A stretch of 64,000 nucleotides of DNA. Source: Semisulcospira habei. Its lineage: Eukaryota; Mollusca; Gastropoda; Semisulcospiridae. The notes under the pieces were generated by a model. That model saw only the letters and a list, made by a program, of their open reading frames with translations. It did not search any database and was not told the origin of the DNA. The stretch lies in NCBI GenBank assembly GCA_036245525.1, contig BTPG01000004.1, positions 165,404,260 through 165,468,259 on the forward strand, written 5' to 3'. A program made the position numbers and the translations under genes. This document shows positions 21,831 to 33,858 of the stretch, in pieces. The stretch's first letter is position 1. Every line of letters begins with the position of its first letter.

Positions 21831-22269
21831 ACCTGTGTTCCTGAGAAGGACACACGGGCGGGGGAGAGGGGGGTGATTTTACAACTTCCAATGACAAACC
21901 GTGTGCTTAGTGAGGACAGTAACCCTGTTTCACTACCAAGGTCATCCTGCCAACCTCACTAACCTCACTATCGAAGATCCACGCATTTCAGCACCATTCT
22001 AAAACTATGCAACAAGCGACGCTGACACTATGTGTGACTCTTATGTGTGCGAACTTAGAGCTTTGTAAATCAACATTTTCAATGCACGTCTTCTGTAAAA
22101 AGTAGGTCCAAAACTGCAAGATACACACTGGATTAAAAGTCCAGCCAAACATGCGACATTTAATTATTTAGTCCACTGTTGGCGTCCAACGGCGAGCAGT
22201 TTTGTCCTACCTCTGATCTATGGAAATCATCAATAAAAAATGTTCAGTCTGATCGCCAATTTATAGGTT

Positions 22270-22338
22270 TACTCATTCGAGACGTGCCGCATCGGATACG
22301 CGGCATAAAGCCGCGTATCTGAATGCAACACGTCTCCA
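22270..22338. repeat. HP-H palindrome, diverged right arm
   Basis: ACTCATTCGAGACGTGCCGC ... GCATAAAGCCGCGTATC ... GCAACACGTCTCC. Confidence 0.75.
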
Positions 22339-22935
22339 TATATTCTTTTTAAAATCCGTCGACGCTATCAGCGAAAGATACCGTCACACGTAACACTTGA
22401 GTTAGTTCCGCGTTTGCGTCCTGAGAACTCTTGAATTGTCGCGCGCGTGCTAGTCTGTCAGTGTGATTCTGCGCCTTACGGCCTGTAGCAGTCAGTTCCA
22501 GAATCGTAGACCTGTGTACACACGCACGAAGAAGGAAGCACAATTACATGACACTGAACAATTGCAAAAACTGTTTTTACAAGGACACCACTTCACGCTG
22601 TATCTGACCAATCTGGGCACAGGATACAATCAGGATAAGTATCAGTTCAGTTAATAGTTCCTTCTTTTCCCAGCGCACACTACAAGCAGAGCCAAAGCTT
22701 TCGCTGGAGAGGGGTCGGGTTCGGAAAGGGAGGGGGGAGAGAGAGACAGTATGCCCCTCCCCCCCCCCCTCACACACACTATTTATGTTGACAATTTCAA
22801 CAGAAAACTAGCGGGAGAAAAAGAATTATACACATTTTAAGTCTGATTTTTTTTTCTGGCCGGACGACTATCGCCCACCCACCCACCACTCCTCCGCTGT
22901 TGTCGTTTTCGGGGATTGGACCGTCGCTTATTTTT
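22339..22935. other. Intron 1: nothing recognised
   Basis: Unassigned; short purine-rich and C-rich runs near 22,720-22,770. Confidence 0.4.
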
Positions 22936-23284
22936 TCCAAGTGAAAAAAAGGTCTTAAAAGACAGGTGGTCTCTCCAGACAAGACATGAAAGAAAATAAG
23001 TGTCACCTGTCATTAAAACCATCACTTAGGTGCCTACAGCCACTTGCACCCAAATGTTTAACCCATTGTGTCTCAGGTACGAAATAGGACTGCATTACAA
23101 TTCAGGAAACAGATCGACCATGATAGTTCGTCAAGGGTGGTGCCAGAATAGCTTGGCGCCTATAGGCGCCAAGCTATTCTGACACCACTCTTGACGAACT
23201 ATCATGGTCAATCCACACCTTGCTATGGTGTGTCTGGAGAGTAATGACAAGTGATGAAGGGTGGCCGCTCACAACAGGTTCTGC
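22936..23284. repeat. HP-J element split by an HP-D element
   Basis: Left part TCCAAGTGAAAAAAAGGTCT ... GTGTCACCTGTCATTAAAAC; right part TAATGACAAGTGATG ... GGTCGC-type GGCCGCTCACAACAGG then TTCTGCTG. An HP-D unit (23,058-23,235) interrupts it. Confidence 0.75.
23058..23235. repeat. HP-D element inserted in HP-J
   Basis: TTTAACCCATTGTGTCTCAG ... palindrome GTTCGTCAAGGGTGGTGCCA / GGCGCCTATAGGCGCC ... AACTATCATGGTC ... GTGTGTCTGGAGAG. Confidence 0.75.
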
Positions 23285-24133
23285 TGTTGCATAGTGTAAG
23301 GCTTTGTCATCGCCTGCCTTCGCTCCTTTACACAACACTGCAGCCTCTGTGTTCAAACTGGCGCCAAGTGCCTCCCACCAAATAAATGGTTCTATCCATT
23401 TCTTGGAAAGGTGACCCGGCGCCTGAAGTCACTAGTCCACCATCCTGAACACCGCCCCCCGCCTGAGGCGCATAGACTGAAATAAACTCCCAAGCTCTGC
23501 CACCAAGCGATAGCGATTTTCATGAGACCCCGCACGAGGTCGCAAAACATTGTGAAGATCTGTGCTTCCTGCAGGACCAAGGAGAATGTGTGCGAAACAG
23601 ACTTTTAACCCGGTATAACCCTCTCAGCGCCAGAAACAGATGGTGCAGAACCAGTTCGAGATGACACATCGATCAACTGCAGGGATTCACAAAAATCTAT
23701 GCCGCTTGCAGGTGGGGCGAACTTGGCCGAGGAACTGAAAAGACCGTCTGTAAATTTCAGTCCTGGACCGCCCCTTCAACCAACGGCTTCGATCTGGAAG
23801 TGGCACAGACCCTCACGCGCCCCCATCAGACACTCGCAACCGTGTACGTTGTCTTTCGGTTCCTCAACCCGGGGAGGTAACCCGCAGTACGACCACTGTG
23901 AGTACGACCCACGATGGCTCAGTTGGAGACTACTGAGGGTGGTGGCAGGTTTTACCTCAGGAGGGGGGTGAATATTACCATACACCCAAAATCTTCTCTC
24001 GTGCGCACTGCCACTAGTGCCAGTCAGTGGCAGATTAACATTTTGAGTGAGAAAGGTTTGCAGACGCTGGCTGACATCATACGAAAGGCCATATATAGCC
24101 GTTATGGCTAATGAGGCTCTGTGGTGTGAAATT
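23285..24133. other. Intron 1: mostly unassigned, faint HP-G remnant
   Basis: TTTTCATGAGACCCCGCACG ... AAGATCTGTGCTTCCTGCAG at 23,518-23,575 is a decayed HP-G core. Nothing else recognised. Confidence 0.4.
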
Positions 24134-24305
24134 TAACCCATAACATCCCTAGGCTGAATTCTGTTAAATGTTGCTTATTGCCCCATGAAGGCTACATTAC
24201 AGATTAAAAGACAGACCATTTTAATTCAAGGGTGGTGCCAGCTATTCTGGCACTACCCTTCAACATAGTATTACATAGTCACATTTATTTCAATCAGGAT
24301 TCAAG
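24134..24305. repeat. HP-C element with shortened palindrome
   Basis: TTAACCCATAACATCCCTAG ... GAAGGCTACATTACAGATTA ... CAAGGGTGGTGCCAGCTATT ... ATTTATTTCAATCAGG. Confidence 0.65.
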
Positions 24306-24859
24306 AAGGGTTGCGAGTGTGGGTTCCATTTTAATGCGGGTGTGCCAAACTTTGAGAAAAGCATGGGTCCAGCCTGTCCATGACACACGGGTTAACACAG
24401 AAAAGTTATCTATCCATCGGCTGCCAAGTGACGGGGAAAAAACCAACACATTATGTGCCACGCATACCACACAGTACTACTATCCGCTACTACGTAACTG
24501 CCATTAGTACAACGTAACCGGTAATAGCACTAACACAGACCCCAGTGCCACTGTGTAGACAAATGCGATTACATTAGACACACGCTTACGCGGAACAAGA
24601 TAATTGGGAAATGTCCAATTATTTTACCCTCGACTCTATCATGGATTACATATGGTCAAGAGTACGACTGGGTGTCTAGTGGTAAAATCTACACCCTCCC
24701 GCACAAAACCTGCTACAAAATTATCAGAAGTGGTCATACATCATGTTGTAGGGAAATGGATAATGTTTCCAGTGATACATGATTTATGGGTGACCACAGA
24801 AAATTTAGGACATTATCACAGTTTTTTTGACCAAATGCGAATTATAACTTGAGAACAAA
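24306..24859. other. Intron 1: nothing recognised
   Basis: Unassigned sequence between an HP-C element and the AT-rich satellite. Confidence 0.4.
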
Positions 24860-27120
24860 ACGTGACACATTTTACACATGCTCCATGAAACTCAGATTTT
24901 CAAAGGCATGCTGCACTATGAAAAATCATTGTCACCATCACAAGATGTTTGCAAAGTTGGCCTAAATTACCATTGAGTTGATGATTTTCTAGTGTGAGTT
25001 GCTTTTGCATAATTCACCATAATATAAGAGCCTGCTTGAACATAACACGTGTTGTAAATTTTGTCAGCAGAAATCATACTACTATAACACATTTTCAAAA
25101 ATGGTCAATTATTAAAACTTATGTTTTATTTTGTAGAGTAGAGTATGTACTTTGTTTTATAATAAAAGGTTTATGGTTCTTACATGGAAAATCAAATGAT
25201 TCAGTTTTGAAGATTTAATCTCAGAATGGTGTAAATGTTGAGTTATGTTCAAACAGTTTAAGCATTCATTTATCTCTACTAATATGTTGTTTTTGCTGAA
25301 GACAACTGGTGTAGTGATTTATATCAAGGTTTTGAAGAGGATGCATGGGTGATAGATGAAAGAAACCCTTTACGAGGTTTACAGTATGCGTCCAAATTTT
25401 GGGTGTAAATTGTTATGTTCAAGCAGTCCAGCAAACTTTATAGATATATTATTTTCTTTTCACTTATTCTGCAATAAAAAACTATAGTAAGGACTATACT
25501 TATTTAGACAAGACCTTTGTAGGCCCAAAAATACCTAATTTTGTTCAGTTGAAATAATTTTATTGTATTTTTTTCTGCGTGCTGGCGTGTAAATGTTATG
25601 TTCAAACCAGTATGCACATTATTTTTGTTGAAGGGTATATTTTGTTGCAAATCATATAGTAGATGATGCCAACACATAAAAATAATTATGCACATGCTTG
25701 TACACAACACATTTGATACACTTTTCAATTTTTCCTATCATATTAGTGCAAACGTCATTCTTCTTTTGTACACTACAGGCAATCAACAAATTTCTAAATA
25801 ATTCTACTTGTGAAGTTACAAGGCAAATGTGTGAATGTGACCGTGTAAAGTTATGTTCATGCATCCTGTTTTCTATATTTTTGCTACTGTTGATGTAATT
25901 ATAATGGACTAACAAATAAAATTTTACCAGAACAGTATGCACACTGCTTATAGGTGAAAGCAGGCTCGATGATAGTGTCTGCTTTAGAGACTTTTCTTGA
26001 ATGATCTTAAGGTTTGTCCTGTGTGCAAGTCAGAAGGTGTAAAGTTATGTACAAACACTCAAAAAGTTGCAACAGCCCTTTTTGAAAATCACGTAAACAT
26101 CACTAGTTTGATATAATGGCTGTGCTTGTTAGTGGGATTCCAGTATCACTAGGCAGGCATTGTCATGGAATCCCCAGGGAAAGAGGAAAAGAGGTAGGCC
26201 GAGAAACTCCTGGCGTCGAGACCTCCAAGCAGACATCAAGAGAATGGGAACCACCTGGAGTAAAATCGAAGGAAAAGCACAGGACAGGAGTCACTGGAGG
26301 TCTCTCGTCGACGGCCTATACCCGGGTAGGGGTGACAGGCGTAAGTAAGTAAGTTGTTAGTGGGATTGGTGGTATGCATACTTATTTTTTCCCAAGAGTT
26401 TGTGATTTGCCCTTGTGAGACCAAAATATTTTTTTGTGACGGTGTAAAGTTATGTTTATTCTTGTGAATGTAATTGAATTTGTGCTAAAACTTGACTCAG
26501 TTTGTAAAAATTGGCTTATTTTCTATTAGAATAGTTAACAGCAGATAAAAGTCATCTAGTATAGTCATTTTTAGCTTACTGAAGCTGTATCTGATTGCGC
26601 AAGATAAAAAATGAGAATAACATTGCAGTGAAGGTGTATTGAACAACTTTGTCAGTATTCAAAACTATGTAAACATTATTTGTTCAATTAGATTTTGCAC
26701 TTAAATTAAATTAGAGACTTGTTTCTGTGCATTTAGCATAACATTTTAAAATTAGTTCTCCAAGTAGAATTAAAAATTAGTGGCTTTTGTAAATTATGGT
26801 GTAAAGTTATGTTCAAACAGTTTTTATGGCATAAAAGGTCGCATTTTCCACTAACACACTTTATTTATAGACATACCATTTATTCTGGATGGGGAACATA
26901 CGTTGAAACATACAAATGCAAAAAATTGCTTACAGCTTGTGCTTGTTGTGAATTGTTTAATGTGTGACATTGTAAATGTTATGCTCAAACTTTAAACTTC
27001 AAAGTTCAATAACAACCAAACTGCAAATAACATAAAAATTTTGCTTAGTGTCAATGTTTATGTATGCAAAGGTACATAAGATTTAAATGAAATATTCAAA
27101 TTATTTTGCTTTTGAAAATG
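24860..27120. repeat. Degenerate AT-rich satellite, about 180-bp period
   Basis: The motif GTGTAAAGTTATGTTCAAAC recurs at 25,229, 25,403, 25,587, 25,843, 26,037, 26,442, 26,632 (decayed), 26,799 and 26,970, with a weaker match near 25,048. Spacings are 167-194 bases except 256 once; the 405-base gap becomes 177 when the 228-base LINE insertion with its duplicated target is removed. A CAGTATGCACA-type motif also recurs. Units are otherwise well diverged, so this is an old tandem array. Confidence 0.75.
26140..26353 (+). mobile_element. LINE-Y: 5'-truncated non-LTR retrotransposon 3' end
   Basis: Encodes the C-terminal tail of a LINE protein: WNPQGKRKRGRPRNSWRRDL, QADIKRMGTTWSKIEGKAQD and SLVDGLYPGRGDR, ending in (GTAA)n. 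Same family as the minus-strand copy at 40,587-41,478. A 14-base target duplication TTGTTAGTGGGATT lies at 26,126-26,139 and 26,354-26,367. It is inserted in the 180-bp satellite. Confidence 0.9.
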
Positions 27121-27204
27121 CAGGGTGCTTGTCACACCACTGACACCCAGTCGTACTCTTGACCATATATATCCGCCCTCTGAGAAATGTGGCCGGATAC
27201 AGAT

Positions 27205-27430
27205 TGCCTCAGGAGACATAGATCCTCATGAGGCCCCGCACCTGCACCTCCTGCAGACGGGTGGTAGAGAATTCATGCGGCAGCAAGCAGAAGTTACTCC
27301 GAACACGATGCCACTGCCCCCTCAGCTTGCAGACAACTGAAGAACGAGATAATGTTCATCAAAAGGGCATAGATCCTCATGAGCCCCCGCATGATGCGGG
27401 GGCTCATGAGGATCTATGCCTCTTGAGGGC
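27205..27430. repeat. HP-G cores, one decayed and one perfect
   Basis: CATAGATCCTCATGAGGCCC (27,218) is a half; 27,363-27,427 is a complete palindrome GGCATAGATCCTCATGAGCC ... GAGGATCTATGCCTCTTGAG around GCATGATGC. Confidence 0.75.
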
Positions 27431-27929
27431 GCGTGTTGGAGAATGTATACCGCTGCTGGCCTTAGCTCGGATAATGTAACGCCCCCGTATAATCGCTACC
27501 AGCTGGTGGCAACAGTGGAGGCTTCTTTGAACAAAAAAAAAAACTGCACAGATGTAGCACCAAAAGTGCACACTTTCGGGTGCACATTGAACACCTTTTT
27601 TTCCACAGTAGCGCGGCTCCAGCTAAAGGATTTTTAGATGTAATTGAAAACTGGAATACTTCCACAATCTATGGATGTAAATTATGCGACTAATTAGTGT
27701 AATCTTTGTCACAGATTCTCATAAGCTCCTGCACACTGGTTCCCTCGCTCGAAGGTCGGGTAGCCAGCGCAAACAATTGCCCATTAAAGCTCCAAAAAGA
27801 GTCACAGGAATGCCCACACGGAATCTACTGCCGAAATTTTTAACTGCAAATTTAGGAAGAGACTGCACCTGAACATCTCACAAGCCAGACCATTCATCCT
27901 CTCGACACTCTGGAGAACGACTGCCCTGT
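27431..27929. other. Intron 1: nothing recognised
   Basis: Unassigned; small fold-back AAAGTGCACACTTTCGGGTG near 27,562. Confidence 0.4.
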
Positions 27930-28016
27930 AAACACCCTAAGTCCACTTTTCTGAAAAGCGAGATTTTCACAGCAAACAACGAAAATTTTGCTTTTTACAA
28001 AAATGGACTTACTGTC
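27930..28016. repeat. HP-L palindrome
   Basis: CTAAGTCCACTTTTCTGAAA ... AACGAAAATTTTGCTTTTTA then CAAAAATGGACTTA. Confidence 0.7.
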
Positions 28017-28361
28017 TTTTGCCTTCACATTTTCAAGCACACCTGCATCCACTGATGCTCAAGAGAATCTGCCTGCTACAACCCATGACAGTCTATGTCG
28101 CTCAGGATCGGTCCCAGACATCCTCTGAGCGTGAAAGTCACGTGGGTTTAAGTGTACGACTTGTGGGTAAAGAAAAACTCAACACAAGGAGGGGCCGAGG
28201 GAATTCCACAAAAAATAACCGAGTAGCTATACCCTTCTCCCCAGAATGACACCCTCAACCTGAGGAAGAGTGCGAGCAAGTCTCTGTCAAAAAGAGACAC
28301 TGGTTCACTAGATGCAAATACAGTATAACCTGTTTTGAGCAACCATTTTTTTCCTAAGTTG

Positions 28362-28452
28362 TAACCTTTAAGTGTCGGTAGCGATTTTGGTCGCGATGAT
28401 TCCTTGCAGGAAACATCGTGACTAAAACCGCTACCGACACGCAAAGGGTTAA
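28362..28452. repeat. HP-A palindrome inserted in HP-J
   Basis: TAACCTTTAAGTGTCGGTAG ... GATTCCTTGCAGGAAACATC ... CACGCAAAGGGTTAA, sitting at the AAGTGGTCTTAA-type position of HP-J. Confidence 0.85.
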
Positions 28453-28624
28453 GACCATTTTTTTTGCCCCCCCAAAAAGTATTTTCCTAAAAGGCGGGTG
28501 TTCTCACAAGCGAAGCCATGAAAGGCAAAAAGTGTCACCCGTCAGTAAAAACCACCATTTAGGTGGCGCAGGAAGATATTTTTCCATGGATGGCCCTCAG
28601 CGTGCCTGACGTGTTACTTTCAAG

Positions 28625-28651
28625 GGGGGGGGGGGGGGGGGGGGGGGGGAG

Positions 28652-28698
<47 letters not shown>
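28625..28698. repeat. G run and (GA)n microsatellite
   Basis: About 25 G, then AGGGGAGAGAG and about 20 GA units. The glycine/arginine-rich frame across it is not a gene. Confidence 0.9.
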
Positions 28699-28699
<1 letters not shown>

Positions 28700-29093
28700 A
28701 CCAACCTCCACTAGTCCACCCTCCGAAAAAAACAAACAACAGAGGATGGGGCAAGGAACAAGCCGATATTCGTCCTGCCTACCAAAAGAAAACTAAACAT
28801 AAAAAACAACACCTACATGATTTTTTTAAACAAAATATGTGTTTGCTCTCAAAAGAATATTTTTCTAAAAGAAATATTGCAGGCCCCAGGGTCAGGGGAT
28901 ATTCTGTTTAGTCCCCATCTCCTACATTTTCTATGGGAAAGGTAGGGGGCGATCACCCCTCCCCTCCCGGACGCCCTAACCCCTCACCTCCGGGATCCTC
29001 CGCCACTGCTGTAGCCACCTAATATATGACAGGAGATCTCTCATATGGCTGGTCGCTCAAAACAGGTTCTGCTCTTTACGCCAAATGACATGC

Positions 29094-29181
29094 CAAGCCT
29101 TTGTGTGTCGGTAGCAGTTTTAGTCCTGACGATTCCTGCAGGAATCATCGCGACTAAAACCGCTAGCGACACAAAGGGTTT
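29094..29181. repeat. HP-A palindrome
   Basis: AAGCCTTTGTGTGTCGGTAG ... ACGATTCCTGCAGGAATCAT ... GCGACACAAAGGGTTT. Lies 20 bases from the HP-J right end. Confidence 0.85.
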
Positions 29182-29224
29182 CAATCTGAGGAATGGTTTG
29201 AAGTTTGACTTTGCCTCTGCAGTC

Positions 29225-29660
29225 TGAGCCGTTATCTGTGGCAACAGAGAAATAGTCATGTGGGTCCTTGAAGTCGTTTGAACTCACGAGAAGCTGCGCC
29301 TATTGCTGATGGATCCGCCCGAGACACGCAAATAACACCCTCAATTTGAGGAACGGCGAGAGCCGACCTGGCGCTTCCAAGAGGCATAGAGTCTCATATG
29401 TCTGCAAGAAGCATACATTATTATGAGTCCTTGCTTCTGCTAGGACTCATAACAATCTGTGCTTCTTGCAACTAGAAGGATTTAGCAACAACCGCCATAC
29501 ATTCTCACGAGCGCACGGCACTCACAGACTCATGGGCATCTATGCGTCTGGCAGATGAAAGAAGCTGTCAGTGTAAAAAAAAAAAGATATCTTCATGACC
29601 CCCTGCAGACGCAGACTCATGACAATCTATGTCTCTTGGAGACGGAAGGGGCTAGCTGGA
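29225..29660. repeat. Diverged HP-G arm cluster
   Basis: CAAGAGGCATAGAGTCTCAT, GAAGCATACATTATTATGAG...CTCATAACAATCTGTGCTTC and CATGACCCCCTGCAGACGCA...GACAATCTATGTCTCTTGG: at least three decayed HP-G hairpins in a row. Confidence 0.55.
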
Positions 29661-30039
29661 GGACTACAGAGACAAAACGCGGGCTGCAAATGAGTGTCTT
29701 GCTACTGCAGTGCATTCCATTTCTATGCTTCTCCTTTCACTTCCAGAGTCCATCGGGTTTTATTTCAAACTTGATCTGCTAGATCGACGAAGTCCACCGG
29801 GACAGCGGTAACCGATTACTAAAAGGCAGCCCCTAATCAACGTACTGGAAAAAGTCACATCAGGCACTACCTGCGAGCAGTTAATATTATTGCAGATCCA
29901 TCTCTCACAGAGTTTTTGTCGATGGAAGTGACAAAGGCCGCAGCGCCGCTTTGCGTGCCATTTTGGACAGATGTTCCAGAACCAGCGGCAAGACTGTCGA
30001 GTTCCTGAACATGAGAATCTAAATCAACCAGTTCAAAAC

Positions 30040-30113
30040 GGCCAGCAAGAAGCACAGATTCACAAGAGCCCCTGCGAACGCAGGGGCTCATGTGAATCTG
30101 TGCATCTTGCACA
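30040..30113. repeat. HP-G palindrome, mirror-substituted variant
   Basis: AAGAAGCACAGATTCACAAG then AGCCCCTGC, facing GCAGGGGCTCATGTGAATCT then GTGCATCTTGC. Relative to the family consensus, CATAGATCCTC has become CACAGATTCAC, with the matching changes in the other arm. Confidence 0.85.
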
Positions 30114-30347
30114 CGGAAGGAGCTGAGGGCCCAGTACCGTAGCAGCTGTGATGGTAAGAAAAAAAGAAACTACTGTGTGCTGATTTTTGTGCTCAAATGG
30201 AATCTCTGGGAGCCAACCACTTACAAGGAGTAGACAAGAATGCAGGCCTGTTGTTGCCCGTCCCCCATAACAATTACGCGAATGCGCTGCCGTGTCTGAA
30301 TATGGACTCGCATGGACTGACTGTGAAAATGCAAGCAAATCTGGAAT

Positions 30348-30500
30348 AATTAACCCATTACATTCTGTGGATGATTTTTTAAAATCTGTTCATTGTCCGA
30401 CGAATGCTGCATTACAAATCAGGAGATAGATCAAGCATTTTAGTTCAAGCGCGGTGCCAGAATAGCAATGGGTGTTGAGTGTGTCAGAATGAAAAGGGAC
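30348..30500. repeat. HP-C element, half deleted
   Basis: TTAACCCATTACATTCTGTG ... GAGATAGATCAAGCATTTTA ... GCGGTGCCAGAATAGC, then directly AATGGGTGTTGAGTG: the right arm is lost. Confidence 0.65.
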
Positions 30501-30597
30501 AAGAAACTTGTTAGCAAAATCAAAATGTGATATTCAGTCACTATCTTATCTGTAAACTTGTATTGGTGTGTCAGAAGTTTCCCATTTAATTTTTAAA

Positions 30598-31765
30598 CAA
30601 GATGGGATGAACAATAACCCACAAAGTCCCTTCTATATGAGAGCTGTCCTCACTGTCAATGGTCTCTACCTTTTGTCTTTGACCTGATTCTGGTGTTGAA
30701 TTATCTCCTATTGAAAAAGTCTCGCAGATCTGCCAATGCTTCAGAGTCAGTGAGTTCTATAAGGGGGCGCTGGACATACGCCTCACTGATTTGTCAAACG
30801 TCATTTGTCATGATGTAAGTTTTAGTTTTTACGTAATTTTATATTTTACCTGATATGAGTTTCACTTTTGCTTCATAGGCTTGAGAAAATGGTGACAAAA
30901 CTAGAACTTAACAGTACAATTTCAGTCTTGCTATAATTTGCGTGAAAGCAGGTTGACTTTACCTAGCTACATGATATACTAAGTACACGGGTCACCTGCA
31001 TGCTCTTCTGAAAGCGCGTCGATGTGTGTGTGCGCTCCAAGCATCTCCAAGAGGCATAGATCCTCATGTGCCTGGAGGGCGAATGAGGATTTATTCCTCC
31101 TGGAGATGCGCGCATGTTTGTGAGAGAGAGAGAGCCCTGCGCGAGAGAGAATGACGTCATAGAGTATTATATCAGTGTCTGCTTGGTGACAGTTGGTTTC
31201 TTTTACGTCACCGCCACTGTCTGACTTTCTCTAGGAGTAAAGGTTTTTTAATTCTTTTCTGAAAAGAATTAATTTTTACTAAAGAAGTTGAAAGGATACA
31301 AAGCTGGCTAACGAACTCATCCAATGTCTTTCTCCACACTAGCAATATGCAAAAGTTCAAGTAAATATGACAAAAATTACGGACTCTAATCTGGGTCAAC
31401 CGACTTCCTATAAACGGTTGTTTATGTCTTCAATGAGACATTCAATTACAATATGCTCGGAGGCTCCCTTAGCCACCCAAGTTCGCCAAGTTTTAGTAAG
31501 CTTGTGTGTACAGAAATATCGGAGATTCTCTTCTTTACATACATACGCACACACATACATACATACGCACATACATACATAAATGCGCACATACGACGCT
31601 TCGTGCCAAATGTACGTTCAGCAACGAGGTTAGCGTAAATAGACATCACGTAATTTTTATCTTGTTACTTCAATTGTTAGAGGTTTAGCCATGGACATGC
31701 TATTAAATTCGCCCCACAGCGACCCGTCCTAAAAAGTCCCTTCTATAAATACTGAGAAGGGACTT
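30598..31765 (+). mobile_element. Element M, copy 1 (non-autonomous)
   Basis: About 1.17 kb sharing its order of blocks with 51.1-52.5 kb (inverted) and 61.1-63.0 kb. Left end AACAAGATGGGATGAAC ... AAAGTCCCTTCTAT; right end AGTCCCTTCTATA ... GAAGGGACTT, so the termini carry an inverted AAGTCCCTTCTATA. Inside: CAGTCTTGCTATAATTTG, an HP-G-like hairpin CTCCAAGAGGCATAGATCCT (31,048), a GA run, TTTTACGTCACCGCCACTG, GAAAAGAATTAATTTTTACT, and a (CATA)n microsatellite. No open frame of note. Looks like a non-autonomous DNA element; class unknown. Confidence 0.75.
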
Positions 31766-32254
31766 AACAAATCTGTGAAACCTCCTGTAAGCCCGCGAGC
31801 ACGAGGGTCTACGCTTCGTGTTCACAATGCCCAGCTCAGGCTCATGCAAATTTAAGTCTGTGCTAACCATCCACAATTCAGCCTACGATTGAAGTTAGGT
31901 CAAACCTCTCCATTACTAAGGAAAACATTTTGAGAATATGATGTTACGGCCACTGCAAACACGTCGACTGACCATCATTGTCGATTACTACGCCTTTGTA
32001 GTATCACGCAAGTGTACTGTTGGCCGTGGAAGGTACAAAGAAGCACGTGCGCTGATTTTTTTTCTCTCCTGCTGATGCATGCAAGCATAATCCGCCTCAG
32101 AGGGGTGACCACAGATCTATTTATTGCCAGTGAGTAACACTACCCCCCCCCCCCCCCCCCCCTCCAATCCCGGTACCTCTGATGATCGACCCTCCGCCAG
32201 CCACTTCCACGGCTATGCAAAAGGTACAATTTTTTTTATGAGCCCCATCCATAT
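31766..32254. other. Intron 1: unassigned, C run
   Basis: No gene seen; C run at 32,143-32,162. Confidence 0.4.
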
Positions 32255-32326
32255 CCTGCAAGAGGCATAGATTCTCATGAGCTCCTGCAGTCGCAAGAGC
32301 TCCTGAGAATGTATACCTCTTGCACG
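32255..32326. repeat. HP-G palindrome
   Basis: TCCTGCAAGAGGCATAGATT ... GAGCTCCTGCAGTCGCAAGA ... GTATACCTCTTGCA. Confidence 0.7.
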
Positions 32327-32786
32327 TACACGGTATGGGTTAGAACTACTTTCCTTCTCACTCTGTAGTTCTCGGTGCTTCAGTCAATGACGGTCTCGTG
32401 AACGCATCCCTGGCAACGTGCTTCGTACGGGCTACAGAGATGTAAATGGCGAGTGGCTCCAGTCCCTAGGCATCAAGACATTCTCACAAACCCCTGCGTC
32501 CTGCTGATGAGACTCACGAGCATCATCATTCTGTTAAAAGGGACCGGGCGAGCAAATGAACTTTTGAGTGACTGATTCGGTGATTGTCATTGATCACGAC
32601 GAGACCACTAGTACTACTATTACCATCACAGTACCCCCGGTCTCCCTCCATAACGACCTTTTTCACTTCTGTCGCCGGCTGAGCAACATGAGAGCTCAAT
32701 GGAAGCGCCTGGATTGGTTGGGTCTTGACCAGGTGCCAAGTTAATCAGGCACTATCACTGAGCTATCACTTCAGCTTTACATCTTA
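32327..32786. other. Intron 1: mostly unassigned
   Basis: Faint HP-G-like pieces (CTCACAAACCCCTGCGTCCT near 32,490) and an HP-B-like piece (AAGTTAATCAGGCACTATCA near 32,737); nothing else. Confidence 0.4.
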
Positions 32787-32978
32787 AACCATTTAACCCC
32801 AAGGCCGCATTTCCAAAATTATAGGTGTCACGCAAATGACAGGAGATGGATTGACCATAATTCAAGGGTAGATCTAGATTAGCGTGGCGCCATCATCCAC
32901 CAAGCTAATCTGGTACTACCCTTAAATTATCATGGTCGATCCACTCTTGCTGTAGTGCGCTGGGGCTAAATGGGTTAA
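32787..32978. repeat. HP-B element, diverged
   Basis: AAACCATTTAACCCCAAGGC ... TTCAAGGGTAGATCTAGATT ... GCTGGGGCTAAATGGGTTAA. Confidence 0.75.
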
Positions 32979-33286
32979 TAACAGTATGCATAGTAAATGA
33001 GACACTGACAAGACAGCTCACCAGGCACTACCCATCTATCTTTTGATCCATCTCCTCCAACTAACGACTCAAGGAGTTCAGTGCAAAAAAGATGCCAGCG
33101 ATGCCACTCTCACTCCATAATGCATCATGTTCCATTTCACCTGAGGCAGGAAATGATTGACTGGACCCCGAAACTCAACGAGGACACATTTCAAGCTGTC
33201 CTGATTTCTCTCGTTGTCTCCAGCTCTGCATCAATCAAGGACATGAGGATAATTTCTCCATTGGGACTGCTGATATATCTGGACTG
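32979..33286. other. Intron 1: nothing recognised
   Basis: Between two HP-B copies; a 68-codon open frame (33,081-33,287) without recognisable features. Confidence 0.4.
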
Positions 33287-33498
33287 ACCCATTTCGCCTC
33301 AACGCACTACAGCAGGAGATGGATCGACCATGATAATTCAAGGATAATTCCAGATTAGCTTGGCGCCTCATGACAACAAGCTAATTTGACACTACCCTTG
33401 AATTATCATGGCTGATTTGTCTTCTGCGACTGGTACACAGTCATTGGTTGACACATCGAAAATTTGAGAAATATGGCCTTGGTGTTAAATGGGTTAAA
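33287..33498. repeat. HP-B element
   Basis: GACCCATTTCGCCTCAACGC ... TAGCTTGGCGCCTCATGACA ... TTGGTGTTAAATGGGTTAA. Confidence 0.75.
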
Positions 33499-33598
33499 AG
33501 AAGTAGGTAGCTCCCCTTGAAAGTAAGGATAGGATGTCCAAGCATTATAAGGGACCATTTTGTATCACTGCTGCAATCACTTCAGCATACTCCCTCTT

Positions 33599-33679
33599 AA
33601 AACTCATTTGAGACATGCCACATACAGATACGCTGCAAATAGCGGTTTACCGCGTGAAGCAATCTCAAATGAGTTAATC
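33599..33679. repeat. HP-H copy, diverged
   Basis: AAACTCATTTGAGACATGCC ... TACCGCGTGAAGCAATCTCA then AATGAGTTAA. CATTTGAG/CTCAAATG carries the same C-to-T change in both arms. Confidence 0.7.
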
Positions 33680-33858
33680 CTCCAGCAATCTGAGGTTAGG
33701 TATGATGCTACTACTAGTACTGAGTGCTAGCTAGCAAAAGGCATAAATTCTCATAAACTCCTGTAGCCACAGGAGCTCACAACATGTGCTAAAATGGTTG
33801 AAACTCTGTGCATTTTCTGATTTTTTTAGCCATAACTGTTATCTGTTCAGAAATCACT

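Larger units (their letters stand above)
28319..29073. repeat. HP-J element split twice
   Basis: Left terminus TA-CAGTATAACCTGTTTTGAGC, right terminus GGTCGCTCAAAACAGGTTCT. An HP-A element interrupts it at 28,362-28,452, and about 400 bases with a G run, a GA microsatellite and C/G-rich sequence lie between 28,580 and 28,990. Confidence 0.7.
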
